From positions 279,433 to 343,432 of the forward strand of contig NZ_VZRB01000001.1 in NCBI RefSeq assembly GCF_008806595.1: a stretch of 64,000 nucleotides of DNA. The letters are read 5' to 3'. The position numbers were made by a program, and so were the translations under genes. Shown one piece after another: positions 29,813 to 39,362 of this stretch. This DNA is from Streptomyces luteolifulvus (lineage in GTDB: Bacteria; Actinomycetota; Actinomycetes; Streptomycetales; Streptomycetaceae). Position 1 is the first letter of the stretch, and every line of letters starts with the position of its first letter. Under the pieces are notes generated by a model. It was not told the DNA's origin. It saw only the letters and a program-made list of their open reading frames with translations, and searched no databases.

Positions 29813-30643
29813 GTGCGTAACACCGCCAAGATCACCACGGCCGTCCTCGCGGCCGGAGCCCTCACCCTCGGGCTCACCGCCTGCGGCTCGGACAAGGACT
29901 CGGGGGCCTCGGACACCAGCGGTCCGCTGGTCGTCGCCGCAAGCCCGACCCCGCACGCCGAGATCCTCACCTATGTCAGGGACAACCTGGGCAAGAGGGC
30001 GGGCCTCGACCTGGAGGTCAAGGAGTTCACGGACTACGTGACGCCCAACACCGCGACCGAGGACGGCTCGGTGGGCGCCAACTTCTTCCAGAACCAGCCG
30101 TACCTCGACGACTTCAACAAGAAGAACGGCACCCACATCGTGCCCGTCGTCACGGTTCATCTGGAGCCGCTCGGCCTCTACTCCCACAAGGTCAAGAGCG
30201 CCGACGCCCTCAAGAGCGGCGCGACCGTGGCCGTCCCGAACGACAGTGTGAACGAGGCGCGGGCGCTCAAGCTCCTCGACGCCAACGGGATCATCACGCT
30301 GAAGGACGGTGCGGGCAACGAGGCGACGCCCTCCGACATCGTCAAGAACCCGAAGAACCTCCGGTTCAAGGAGCTGGAGGCGGCCCAGACCCCGCGTTCC
30401 CTGGACGACGTCGACGCGGCGGTGGTCAACGGCAACTACGCGATCGAGGCCGACCTCTCGCCCGCGCAGGACGCGCTCGTCCTGGAGTCCGCGAAGGACA
30501 ACCCGTACGGCAACTTCCTCGCGGTCAAGGACGGCAGCGAAACCGACCCGCGGGTGAAGAAGCTCGCCGAGCTGCTCACCTCCGCCGAGGTCAGGAAATT
30601 CATCGAGGACACGTACGACGGCTCGGTCATCCCGTCCTTCTAA
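29813..30643 (+). CDS. metQ: methionine-binding lipoprotein
   Basis: A 276-residue NLPA-family substrate-binding lipoprotein. The lipobox LTAC marks lipidation at about Cys24, after a short signal peptide. The mature part has FTDYVTPNTATEDGSVGANFFQNQPYL, the typical methionine-binding region. GTG 29813 follows AAAAGGAAAGG. It is 93 bases after metI and is followed by a large hairpin. Confidence 0.92.
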   Translation: MRNTAKITTAVLAAGALTLGLTACGSDKDSGASDTSGPLVVAASPTPHAEILTYVRDNLGKRAGLDLEVKEFTDYVTPNTATEDGSVGANFFQNQPYLDDFNKKNGTHIVPVVTVHLEPLGLYSHKVKSADALKSGATVAVPNDSVNEARALKLLDANGIITLKDGAGNEATPSDIVKNPKNLRFKELEAAQTPRSLDDVDAAVVNGNYAIEADLSPAQDALVLESAKDNPYGNFLAVKDGSETDPRVKKLAELLTSAEVRKFIEDTYDGSVIPSF

Positions 30644-30671
30644 GGCGCCGTTTACGGCGTATCGCCGCGCA

Positions 30672-30735
30672 CGGGGTCCGCTCCCTCACCGGTGGGGGTC
30701 CCCCCACACCCAGGGGGCAGCGGGGGCGGACCCCG
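30672..30735 (+). terminator. metNIQ terminator (nested hairpin)
   Basis: CGGGGTCCGC at 30672-30681 pairs perfectly with GCGGACCCCG at 30726-30735. The intervening 44 bases fold into a second GGTGGGGGTCCCCCCAC hairpin. It lies 28 bases after the metQ stop. Confidence 0.65.
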
Positions 30736-30814
30736 CAGTGCGGTTAAGTGCTTTCATGCTGCATGCTGGGCAGTTCAGCAGGTCCGAAGGTTTCCGAAGG
30801 TTACGGAGCGGCGC

Positions 30815-31453
30815 ATGACAAGCACCTTCCCCAACATCTCCATCAGCACGGAGCGGTTGGTGCTGCGGCCCCTCGACGAGGACGATGTGCCCGCACTGGC
30901 CGAGATGATGAACGACGAACAGGTCGGCGCCTGGACCGACGTCCCCCAGCCCCTCACCGAGGAGGGCGCCCGCGACTGGATCACCGAGTACGCGCCCACC
31001 GAACGCGCCGCCGGCCGAGGACTCGGCCTCGCGGTCACCGAATTCCTCACCCAGCGCCTCGTCGGCATCGTCCAGCTCGGCAAGACCAACTGGCACATCC
31101 GGTCCACCGAACTCTCGTACATCATCGCCCCCTGGGCCCGCGGCGAGGGCTACGCCTCGGAGGCGGCCCTCGCCACCGCCCAATGGCTCTTCGGCGACCA
31201 GAAGTTCGAACGCATCGAGCTGCGCACGGCAGCCGACAACACAGCCTCCCAGCAGGTCGCCCAGAAGATCGGCTGTATCAGTGAGGGCGTGCTGCGCAAC
31301 GCCTGCATAGTCCACGTCCGCGCGGAGGACGGCACGTGGACCGACGTCCGCACCGACTTCATCGTGTGGAGCCTGCTGCCCGAGGACCTCGACGGCGCGG
31401 GGGAGGAACTGGCGGACACCGGCGGTTTCACGTCGTTCTCGGACTGGAACTGA
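30815..31453 (+). CDS. GNAT acetyltransferase, RimJ/RimL type
   Basis: A 212-residue acetyltransferase of the ribosomal-protein N-acetyltransferase subgroup: TERLVLRPLDEDDVPALAEM at the start, LSYIIAPWARGEGYASEA for acetyl-CoA, and ELRTAADNTASQQVAQKIG. ATG 30815 follows CGGAG. The target is unknown; members acetylate proteins or small amines. Confidence 0.82.
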   Translation: MTSTFPNISISTERLVLRPLDEDDVPALAEMMNDEQVGAWTDVPQPLTEEGARDWITEYAPTERAAGRGLGLAVTEFLTQRLVGIVQLGKTNWHIRSTELSYIIAPWARGEGYASEAALATAQWLFGDQKFERIELRTAADNTASQQVAQKIGCISEGVLRNACIVHVRAEDGTWTDVRTDFIVWSLLPEDLDGAGEELADTGGFTSFSDWN

Positions 31454-31561
31454 TCGCAGGGGGCCGCCGCCCCGGCCGGCTCCCGAGGTACCCTCACGGA
31501 GCCCGAACAACCCCGGGCGAACCCCTGACAACCTGCGCGAACTTCCTGGAGACTGACGACG

Positions 31562-32785
31562 ATGGCCGACCGGGTCACGGTGATCGGCTGGGACGGCTCG
31601 CCGCTGACCGCCGCGGCGCGCTCCGCCCTGGGCGCCGCCACCCTCGTGGCCGGTGCCGCCCACCACCTGGCGCTCCCCGAGGTGCCGGCCGCCGCCGAAC
31701 GCATCCGGCTCGGCAGCGTCGCGCTCGCCGCCCGCCGTATCGCCGCCCACCGCGGCACCGCGGTCGTGTTCGCCGACGGGGACCCCGGCTTCTTCGGTGT
31801 CGTACGGACCCTGCGCGCACCCGAGTTCGGCCTGGAGGTGGAAGTCGTCCCCGCCGTCTCCTCCGTGGCCGCCGCCTTCGCCCGGGCCGGCATGCCCTGG
31901 GACGACGCACAAGTGGTCGTCGCACACCGTCGCACCCTGCGACGCGCGGTGAATGTGTGCCGCGCCCACACCAAAGTCGCCGTTCTCACCCAACCGGGCG
32001 CAGGCCCCGCCGAACTCGGCCTGCTCCTGGAGGGCGTCCACCGCACCTTCGTCATCTGCGAGGAACTCGGCACCGACCGTGAGCAGGTCACTGTCGTCAC
32101 CTCCGACAAGGCCGCCGACCACAGCTGGCGCGACCCGAACGTCGTCATCGTCATCGGCGGCCCCGTCGCTCCGCCGGGCACCGCCGCAGAGGGCGGCGGC
32201 TGGATCGCCGGCCGCGACCCGTCCGCCGGACCGCGCGGCTGGGCGCTGCCCGCCGGGACCTACGGCGGCGGGCTCGGCGAGGGCGAGACGGATCTGCTCC
32301 GGGCGGCCCAACTCGCCCGCCTCGGGCCACGCGTCGGCGACCTCGTGTGGGACATCGGCTGCGGCAGCGGAGCCTTCGCCGTCGAGGCCGCGCGCGCCGG
32401 GGCCGCCGTCATCGCGGTCGACCGGAACCTGGAGGCTTGCGCCCGCACCGATGCGGCCGCCCGGCGCTTCGGGGTCCAGATGCAGATCGTGCACGGCAGC
32501 GCCCCGCACATTCTGGAGAACCTTCCCGAGCCGGACGTCGTGCGCGTCGGGGGCGGGGGAGCGGCCGTGGTCTCCGCGGTCGCCGACCGCCGTCCGCAGC
32601 GCGTCGTCGCGCACGCGGCGACCCGCGATGCGGCCGAACTCGTCGGCCGCGACCTCACGGAGCACGGTTACCAGGTCGAGTGCGCCCTCCTCCAGTCCGT
32701 CGAACTCGACACGCGGGTCTGGACGGAGACCGAACGGAGCGTCGCGTTCCTGCTCAGCGGCCTGTTGCCGAGTCGTGCGCGATAA
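31562..32785 (+). CDS. cobL: precorrin-6Y C5,15-methyltransferase (decarboxylating), CbiE-CbiT fusion
   Basis: Adds methyl groups at C5 and C15 and decarboxylates the acetate at C12 in corrin ring synthesis. The 407-residue protein fuses an N-terminal CbiE-type tetrapyrrole methylase (about 1-210) to a C-terminal CbiT SAM methyltransferase with DIGCGSGAFAVEAA (about 264-277). ATG 31562 follows GGAGACTGACGACG. The next genes, bluB-cobT and cobA, extend the corrinoid theme. Confidence 0.9.
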   Translation: MADRVTVIGWDGSPLTAAARSALGAATLVAGAAHHLALPEVPAAAERIRLGSVALAARRIAAHRGTAVVFADGDPGFFGVVRTLRAPEFGLEVEVVPAVSSVAAAFARAGMPWDDAQVVVAHRRTLRRAVNVCRAHTKVAVLTQPGAGPAELGLLLEGVHRTFVICEELGTDREQVTVVTSDKAADHSWRDPNVVIVIGGPVAPPGTAAEGGGWIAGRDPSAGPRGWALPAGTYGGGLGEGETDLLRAAQLARLGPRVGDLVWDIGCGSGAFAVEAARAGAAVIAVDRNLEACARTDAAARRFGVQMQIVHGSAPHILENLPEPDVVRVGGGGAAVVSAVADRRPQRVVAHAATRDAAELVGRDLTEHGYQVECALLQSVELDTRVWTETERSVAFLLSGLLPSRAR

Positions 32786-33150
32786 GTCCGTTCCCGTCCC
32801 CGTGATCCTGTTGTCGTACCGCGCGCGGTAGGCTGGCCGATCGTTGTGCCGCACTCGGACGCCCGGCGGTTCGTCGGTCAATGTCCGGAAAACACACCCG
32901 CTTTGGGGTGGGTGTGGTACGGCAGAACCGGAGGACGCGCAACGTGGCGCAGTCCACAGCGGACCGTCGCGGATCAAGCTGCCGCGACGGAGCAACGGCC
33001 GCGACAATGCCAGTTAATGGCTTTGTCGTCTTTGTCGGCAGGCCGTTCGTGCCGCTGGGCACGCACGCTCGTTCTTCACTGTGGGGCGGTCGGTGCGCCG
33101 TTCCGGGCGAGCTGGTCGTAGGAGCACTAACCGATGGGCGAGGGGTACGC
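32786..33150 (+). promoter_or_regulatory. 365-base leader before bluB-cobT, hairpins but no B12 riboswitch seen
   Basis: The region contains a perfect 9-bp hairpin (CCGTCGCGG at 32964-32972 with CCGCGACGG at 32982-32990) and CACACCC/GGGTGTG at about 32891-32915. I looked for cobalamin-riboswitch landmarks (GCCACTG and the B12 box) and did not find them. The reading frame of the next gene is open through it, but its codons look non-coding. Confidence 0.35.
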
Positions 33151-36100
33151 ATGACCGACACCGGCCAGGTCCCGGGCGAGGGACTGCCGGAGAGTGCAGG
33201 CATGGTGGAGCAGCCGGGCGTCCCCGCACACGGCGCGTACACCTACCTCTCCGAGACCACCGCCGAGGACGAAGACCTGCTACTTCTGCCCGGCGCCCAG
33301 GGCGCGTGGGGTCACGAGGTCGCTCCGCCCGCGCCCGAGCCCGTCATCGAGGCCGTGCACGAGCCGGGCGCGCACGAGATGTCCGGCCGCGACAGCGGTT
33401 CGGTCGACCTCGGCGGCGTCCGCCTCCCCGACCCGACCGCCCAGGCCCCCGCACCGCCGCCCTCCCCGCGGCGCCCGCTGCATCTGGGCCCGCCGATCCC
33501 CGACGCCTCCACCAGTCCGGTCCGCTCCCTCGCCGACCGGGGTCCCGCGGGCGCACCGGTACGGCATTCCGGCCCGCCGACCAGCGGCCCCGAGTACCTG
33601 GACGTCCCACAGACACGGGACACCCCGCCCCATGGCGTGACGCCATGGGTCACCCAGGCTTCGGCGCAGGTCCCGGTGGGTGCAGGGGGGTTCCCTGCGG
33701 AAACGGTTGTTCCGGCACAGGGGCATGCGCACGCGGCGGAGGCGCTGGGAGCGGCGCAAGTCCAAAGCGCCGAGCAGGTGGGCGCGGTGCCGGGGCACGC
33801 AGCCGAGCAGGTGGGTGCGGCGCAGGGGTTGGCGGACCCGGCGCAGGCCGCCGGGGCCCTGCTGACGAACCAGGTGGATACCGCGAACGCGCCGACGACC
33901 CCGGAGACGAACACTGAGATTGGCCCGCAGGTGGGGGAGCCCGCGGCTGGGGCGCAGAGTCCGGACGGTTCGTTCGGGGGGCCGGTGGGGCAGGGTGCGG
34001 ACGGTTCGCTGGGTGGGCCGGTCGTGCAGGGGCCGGGTGGCTCGGTCGTGCAGGGTGTGGATGTTTCGTTCGTCGGACAGGCCGCGCAGGGACAGCAAGG
34101 CTCGCTGGATGGGCAGCCCGCGCCAGGTCTTGACCTCGGATCTGCCGGCCCGGCCGAGGGGGTCACCCCAGGCGACGGATACGTGCAGGTCGGCCCTGGG
34201 GCGCCCCCTGTTCCGAACCTGGGCCAGGTGCCGGTGACCGCATCAGTGCCGGACGCCGGGCAGGTGCCCGTACCGCCCGTGGGTGCTGTGGCCGGACACG
34301 TCCCGGTGAGCTCCGTTGGTGCTGAGTCAGGATCAGTCCCGGCCGTTGGCGCTGAGACCGGGCAGGTTTCGGTGCCGCAGTCTGTTCCTGAGGTGGTCCC
34401 GCCGACGCCCGTCGGTACCGAGACCGGGCACGCCCCCGCGACTGCCGGACCTGTTCCGTCCGCCCCTGCCGAGGCAGCGTCCGGCCTCGCTGTGACGACC
34501 TCTGCCGGGGGCGACGCCGGTCCCGCCCTGGTGAACCTCGGTGATGCAGTTGCTGGCCTGGCTGTCCCGGTGAGCCCGGTCGAGGCAGCCGTCGGTCCGG
34601 CCCCGACGAATCCCGCTGAGGCAGCGGCCGGCCTGGCCGTGACGACGTCTGCCGGGGTCGATGCCGGTCCCGCCCGGGTGGACCTCGGCGCGACAGTTGC
34701 TGGCGCGGCCCCGGTGACCCCGGTCGAGGCAGCCGTCGGTCCGGCCCCGACGAATCCCGCCGAGGCAGCGTCCGGCCTGGCCGTGACGACCCCTGCCGAT
34801 GTCGGTGCCGGCCCAGCCGTGACGACGTCTGCCGATGTCGACGCTGGCCCCGCCCTGGTGAACCTCGGTGACGCAGTTGCTGGCGCGGCCCCGGTGACCC
34901 TGGCCGAGCCAGCCGTCGGCCCGGCCCCGACGAACCCCGCCGAGGCAGCTTCCGGCCCCGGCCCCGCGACCGCCGCCGAGGCAGTCGCCAGCCCCGCCCC
35001 AGGACCCGTCGCCGACGCGGACACCGGCCAGGTCCCCATGCCGACCCCCGCCCCGGACGCCGTACAGCCCCCCGAGGCGGATCAGATCGGCCAGGTCCCC
35101 CCCACCGCCCACTTCCCAGAAGCCGGCCGGCTTCCCGTCAGCATCCCCGTTTCCGACACCGGCGAAGTCCCGGTCAGTGCGCCCACGGACACCGCTCCGG
35201 TTCCCGCTCAGGGCCCCGACGCGACGCATGTACTCCCGGTGGATGTCCCCGCTCAGGTACCGGAGAGCCCCGAAGCCGTACCCGCCGCGCAACTCGCGGA
35301 GGAAGCCGCGCCTCCCGCCGCCTCCGCAGACGTCGTCCACGAGCCATCGCCACAGCACCCGGTCGCCGGGCACGCCACCCTTGGCCACGAGCCGGTCGCG
35401 GACACCCATCCCGTTCCCGCCATGGACGCGCAGTCCACCCACAACTCGCAGCCGGAACAGGGCCCTCAGCTCGTCCCGGCCCCGGCCCCGGCCCCGGACC
35501 AGGACCCGGCGCAGGCCTCACACCCTGCTCCGGACACCCACCAGAATTTCGCCGGCCCGGACGCCCACCAGAACCTGGCCCCGCTGCCGCCGAACATGGA
35601 CGCCCCGCTCGGCATGCCCGTCCCCACCCCACTCGACACGCCGGCCGCCCCGGCCGAGGCAGAGCACGCCCCCACCCAGCCTGAGCACGCGTCTCCCGCC
35701 GACCCGGAACCCCTCGCACCCGCAGCCTTCCCCCAGGCCACCGACCTCATCGCAGCCACCCCGACAAACCCCCAGCCCGCGCCCCTCACCACCCAGGAAC
35801 CCCCCACGAACTCCACCGAACCCGCCGACCACGGCCACGGCCAAGCCCCCGGCGAAGCCACGCACCTCCCGGTCGGCGTCCCCCTGGAGCCCCACCCCGA
35901 CCAGCCGCTGGGCGAGTTCGTGCCGGTCGAGGGCTCGGTGCCCACCACCCCGCACCTCGCACCAACCCCTCCGCAGCCGATCGTCCTCCCCGCGGAGGAG
36001 CCCGTCGCCACGGTCCCGGCCCCCCGCGCGCCCGACCCGGCTTCCGCGCAGGCCGCGCAGGCCGCGCAGGACATGGTCCAAGCCCCCGAACTCGTACAGC

Positions 36101-37911
36101 AGGCGGACGACCTGGACACCCGGGCCGCCGACCAGGAAGAGAGCACGGCCGCAGTGGAAGACGTACGACAGTCCACGGGCCCGGCCGCACCCGCCTACAA
36201 CGAGGCCGAGCGCGAAGCCGTGCTCAGGGTGATGCGCGAGCGGCGCGACATCCGCAACGGCTTCCGCAGCGACCCGATCCCGCACGAGGTGCTGCTCCGT
36301 GTCCTGGAGGCCGCGCACACCGCCCCCTCCGTGGGCCACTCCCAGCCCTGGGACTTCGTGGTCATCCGTTCCGCGGAGACCCGCCGCAGCATGCACGAAC
36401 TGGCCATGCGCCAGCGCGACGCCTATGCGAAGTCCCTCCCCAAGGGCCGGGCGAAGCAGTTCAAGGAACTGAAGATCGAGGCGATCCTCGACACCCCCGT
36501 GAACATCGTCGTCACCGCCGACCCGACCCGCGGCGGCCGCCACACGCTGGGCCGGCACACCCAGCCGCAGATGGCGCCGTACTCCGCCGCGCTCGCCGTC
36601 GAGAACCTCTGGCTCGCCGCCCGCGCCGAGGGCCTCGGCGTCGGCTGGGTCAGCTTCTTCGACGAGCGAGAGATGGTCCGCGCCCTCGGTCTGCCCGAGC
36701 ACCTGGAGGTCATCGCCTACCTCTGTGTGGGCTACGTCGACGAGTTCCCGGACGAGCCCGAGCTGATGCAGGTCGGCTGGTCCAAGCGCCGCCCGCTGTC
36801 CTGGGTCGTCCACGAGGAGACGTACGGCCGTCGCGCCCTGCCCGGCGAGGACCCGCACGATCTGCTCGGCGAGACCGTCGCGCAGATCCGCCCGCTGGAC
36901 GCGAAGGCGCTCGGCGAGGCGTGGGAGCGGCAGAAGCGGATGACGAAGCCGGCCGGCGCGCTCGGCATGCTGGAGATCATCTCCGCGCAGCTGTCCGGGC
37001 TGTCGCGGCAGTGCCCGCCGCCCATCCCGGAGCCCGCCGCCGTCGCGATCTTCGCCGGCGACCACGGTGTGCACGCCCAGGGCGTCACCCCCTGGCCGCA
37101 GGAGGTCACCGCCCAGATGGTGGCGAACTTCCTCGGCGGGGGAGCGGTCTGCAACGCCTTCGCCGGCCAGGTGGGCGCCGAGGTGTGCGTCGTCGACGTG
37201 GGGGTGGCCGCCGATCTGCCCGCCACCCCCGGTCTGCTGCCGCGCAAGGTCCGCCCGGGCACGTCCGACATGACCACCGGTCCCGCGATGACCCGCGAGG
37301 AGGCCCAGCAGGCCATCGAGGTCGGTATCGAGACGGCCCGCGACCTGGTGGCGGCCGGCAACAAGGCCCTGCTCACGGGCGAGATGGGCATCGCCAACAC
37401 CACCGCGTCGGCGGCGCTGATCGCGGTCTTCACGGACACGGACCCGTCCGAGGTGACGGGCCGTGGCACCGGCATCAACGACGAGACCCTGGCCCGTAAG
37501 ACAGAGGTCGTCCGCCGCGCGATCGAGCTCCACCAGCCGGACCCGGCCGACCCCATCGGGGTTCTCGCCGCGATCGGCGGGCTGGAGCACGCGGCGATGG
37601 TGGGCCTGCTCCTGGGCGGTGCCTCGCTGCGTACGCCGGTGATCCTGGACGGGGTCAGTGCCGGCGCCGCCGCGCTGGTCGCCCGCGCGATCGCCCCCGA
37701 GGTGCTGGCCGCGTGCATCGCGGGCCACCGCAGCGCCGAGCCGGGTCATGTCGCCGCGCTCAACAAGCTGGGCCTGCGCCCCCTGGTCGACCTGGACCTC
37801 CGTCTCGGCGAGGGAACGGGCGCGCTGCTGGCCCTTCCCCTGGTGCAGAGCACGGCGCGTGCGATGCACGAGGTGGCGACCTTCGACTCGGCGGGAGTCA
37901 CCGAGAAGTAG
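33151..37911 (+). CDS. cobT: BluB-CobT fusion with ~1000-residue low-complexity N-terminus
   Basis: A 1586-residue protein. Residues about 1-1010 are Pro/Ala/Val/Gly-rich and acidic with imperfect repeats and no recognisable domain. Residues about 1016-1235 are a nitroreductase-fold BluB domain (RRDIRNGFRSDPIP, PSVGHSQPWDFV, APYSAALAVENLWLAARAEGLGVGWVSF), which cleaves FMNH2 to dimethylbenzimidazole. Residues about 1248-1586 are CobT (FAGDHGVHAQGVTPWPQEVT, GEMGIANTTASAAL, RLGEGTGALLALPLVQ with the catalytic Glu in GEGTG), which ribosylates that base. The fusion therefore makes and activates the B12 lower ligand in one chain. ATG 33151 follows GCGAGGGG. The long N-terminus may be a spacer or an interaction region. 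Confidence 0.9.
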   Translation: MTDTGQVPGEGLPESAGMVEQPGVPAHGAYTYLSETTAEDEDLLLLPGAQGAWGHEVAPPAPEPVIEAVHEPGAHEMSGRDSGSVDLGGVRLPDPTAQAPAPPPSPRRPLHLGPPIPDASTSPVRSLADRGPAGAPVRHSGPPTSGPEYLDVPQTRDTPPHGVTPWVTQASAQVPVGAGGFPAETVVPAQGHAHAAEALGAAQVQSAEQVGAVPGHAAEQVGAAQGLADPAQAAGALLTNQVDTANAPTTPETNTEIGPQVGEPAAGAQSPDGSFGGPVGQGADGSLGGPVVQGPGGSVVQGVDVSFVGQAAQGQQGSLDGQPAPGLDLGSAGPAEGVTPGDGYVQVGPGAPPVPNLGQVPVTASVPDAGQVPVPPVGAVAGHVPVSSVGAESGSVPAVGAETGQVSVPQSVPEVVPPTPVGTETGHAPATAGPVPSAPAEAASGLAVTTSAGGDAGPALVNLGDAVAGLAVPVSPVEAAVGPAPTNPAEAAAGLAVTTSAGVDAGPARVDLGATVAGAAPVTPVEAAVGPAPTNPAEAASGLAVTTPADVGAGPAVTTSADVDAGPALVNLGDAVAGAAPVTLAEPAVGPAPTNPAEAASGPGPATAAEAVASPAPGPVADADTGQVPMPTPAPDAVQPPEADQIGQVPPTAHFPEAGRLPVSIPVSDTGEVPVSAPTDTAPVPAQGPDATHVLPVDVPAQVPESPEAVPAAQLAEEAAPPAASADVVHEPSPQHPVAGHATLGHEPVADTHPVPAMDAQSTHNSQPEQGPQLVPAPAPAPDQDPAQASHPAPDTHQNFAGPDAHQNLAPLPPNMDAPLGMPVPTPLDTPAAPAEAEHAPTQPEHASPADPEPLAPAAFPQATDLIAATPTNPQPAPLTTQEPPTNSTEPADHGHGQAPGEATHLPVGVPLEPHPDQPLGEFVPVEGSVPTTPHLAPTPPQPIVLPAEEPVATVPAPRAPDPASAQAAQAAQDMVQAPELVQQADDLDTRAADQEESTAAVEDVRQSTGPAAPAYNEAEREAVLRVMRERRDIRNGFRSDPIPHEVLLRVLEAAHTAPSVGHSQPWDFVVIRSAETRRSMHELAMRQRDAYAKSLPKGRAKQFKELKIEAILDTPVNIVVTADPTRGGRHTLGRHTQPQMAPYSAALAVENLWLAARAEGLGVGWVSFFDEREMVRALGLPEHLEVIAYLCVGYVDEFPDEPELMQVGWSKRRPLSWVVHEETYGRRALPGEDPHDLLGETVAQIRPLDAKALGEAWERQKRMTKPAGALGMLEIISAQLSGLSRQCPPPIPEPAAVAIFAGDHGVHAQGVTPWPQEVTAQMVANFLGGGAVCNAFAGQVGAEVCVVDVGVAADLPATPGLLPRKVRPGTSDMTTGPAMTREEAQQAIEVGIETARDLVAAGNKALLTGEMGIANTTASAALIAVFTDTDPSEVTGRGTGINDETLARKTEVVRRAIELHQPDPADPIGVLAAIGGLEHAAMVGLLLGGASLRTPVILDGVSAGAAALVARAIAPEVLAACIAGHRSAEPGHVAALNKLGLRPLVDLDLRLGEGTGALLALPLVQSTARAMHEVATFDSAGVTEK
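34468..34941 (+). repeat. three in-frame coding repeats (147, 144, 180 bp)
   Basis: Inside the N-terminal region of the BluB-CobT protein a unit of 48-49 residues starting AEAASGLAVTTSA and ending AAVGPAPTNP is repeated three times. The third copy has a 12-residue internal duplication (VTTSADVDAGPA). A fourth unit starts and decays after AEAASG. The copies are near identical in DNA, so recent unequal recombination is likely. Confidence 0.8.
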
Positions 37912-38053
37912 GCCGGAACCGGGGGTGGGCCGGGTGTGCGCTCCCGCGCGCCCCCCACCCCCGCCGTACGCTGAACCCGCAGCTTAAAATCCGCACGTCA
38001 GGGCCGCTCCAGAGCCGCAGCGCCCAGCCCCGCCCGTACGAGGAGCGCACCTC

Positions 38054-39298
38054 ATGGCCGAAAACCCCGCCTACCCCGTAGGCCTCCGCCTCACCGGCCG
38101 CCGAGTCGTGGTCCTCGGCGGCGGCCAGGTTGCCCAGCGCCGGCTTCCGGCCCTCATCGCGGCGGGCGCGGACGTCCTTCTCGTGTCCCCCGAGGCGACC
38201 CCGTCGGTCGAGGCGATGGCGGACGCGGGCGAGATCACGTGGGAGAGGCGCCCGTACGCCGAGGGCGACCTCGCGCACGCCTGGTACGCCCTGATCGCCA
38301 CCAGTGACCCGGAGGCGAACACCCGCGCCTCCGCCGAGGCGGAGCAGTACCGCGTGTGGTGCGTCCGCTCCGACGACGCCGACGCTGCCACGGCCTGGAC
38401 CCCGGCCACGGGGCACAGCGAGGGCGTCACGGTCGCCGTCCTCACCACGAGCGCCAAGGGCCGCGATCCCCGCCACACCGCCGCCATCCGCGACGCCGTG
38501 GTCGAGGGCTTGCGCGACGGCACGCTCGTCGCCCCCCACCACCGCACCCGCACCCCCGGCGTCGCCCTCGTCGGCGGCGGCCCCGGCGACCCGGACCTGA
38601 TCACGGTCCGCGGCCGCCGTCTGCTCGCCGAGGCCGATGTCGTGATCGCCGACCGCCTCGGCCCGCGCGACCTGCTCGCCGAACTCCCGCCGCACGTCGA
38701 GGTGATCGACGCGGCGAAGATCCCGTACGGCCGTTACATGGCCCAGGAGGCCATCAACAACGCCCTGATCGAGCACGCCAAGCAGGGCAAGTCCGTCGTA
38801 CGGCTGAAGGGCGGCGACCCCTATGTCTTCGGCCGTGGCATGGAGGAGCTCCAGGCCCTCGCCGAGGCCGGCATCCCGTGCACCGTCGTGCCCGGCATCT
38901 CCAGCTCCATCTCGGTCCCGGGAGCGGCCGGCATCCCGGTCACCCACCGCGGGGTGGCACATGAGTTCACCGTGGTCAGCGGCCATGTCGCCCCCGACGA
39001 CGAGCGTTCCCTGGCCGACTGGCCGTCCCTCGCGAAGCTCACCGGCACCCTCGTGGTCCTCATGGGCGTCGACAAGATCGGGAAGATCGCCGAGACCCTG
39101 ATCGCCCACGGCAGGTCCCCGGACACCCCGGTCGCCCTCGTCCAGGAGGGCACGACGGCCGCACAGCGTCGCGTCGACGCGACCCTCGCGACGGTCGCCG
39201 AGACGGTGCGGACACAGGAGGTCAAGCCCCCGGCGGTCATCGTCATCGGAGAGGTCGTCACCGTGGGTGCGGCGAGCTCCGCGCCACCGGCCGAGTAA
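38054..39298 (+). CDS. cobA: uroporphyrinogen-III C-methyltransferase, CysG-like fusion
   Basis: A 414-residue protein. The N-terminal half (about 1-150) is a precorrin-2 dehydrogenase/ferrochelatase-like Rossmann domain (RVVVLGGGQVAQRRL). The C-terminal half (about 165-405) is the SAM-dependent uroporphyrinogen-III methylase (ALVGGGPGDPDLITVRG, VVRLKGGDPYVFGRG, VVPGISSSISVPGAAGIPVTHRG). It makes precorrin-2 for cobalamin and sirohaem. ATG 38054 follows GAGGAGCGCACCTC. It follows bluB-cobT by 142 bases. Confidence 0.9.
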   Translation: MAENPAYPVGLRLTGRRVVVLGGGQVAQRRLPALIAAGADVLLVSPEATPSVEAMADAGEITWERRPYAEGDLAHAWYALIATSDPEANTRASAEAEQYRVWCVRSDDADAATAWTPATGHSEGVTVAVLTTSAKGRDPRHTAAIRDAVVEGLRDGTLVAPHHRTRTPGVALVGGGPGDPDLITVRGRRLLAEADVVIADRLGPRDLLAELPPHVEVIDAAKIPYGRYMAQEAINNALIEHAKQGKSVVRLKGGDPYVFGRGMEELQALAEAGIPCTVVPGISSSISVPGAAGIPVTHRGVAHEFTVVSGHVAPDDERSLADWPSLAKLTGTLVVLMGVDKIGKIAETLIAHGRSPDTPVALVQEGTTAAQRRVDATLATVAETVRTQEVKPPAVIVIGEVVTVGAASSAPPAE

Positions 39299-39362
39299 CC
39301 CCGGGTAACCCAACCCGTTCACAGCCGTTGGCACCGCACCGAGGACAAGGCAGTATCACCCT

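Noticed and set aside
32786..33150. Cobalamin riboswitch before bluB-cobT
   Set aside because: The conserved B12-box and GCCACTG elements were not found; only a 9-bp hairpin and a weaker CACACCC dyad are present.
32881..33150. Upstream start for the BluB-CobT protein at 32881
   Set aside because: The added 90 residues have non-coding composition and there is a good ribosome site (GCGAGGGG) just before ATG 33151.
34468..34941. CRISPR-like array
   Set aside because: Repeats are long, coding, in frame and lack unique spacers.
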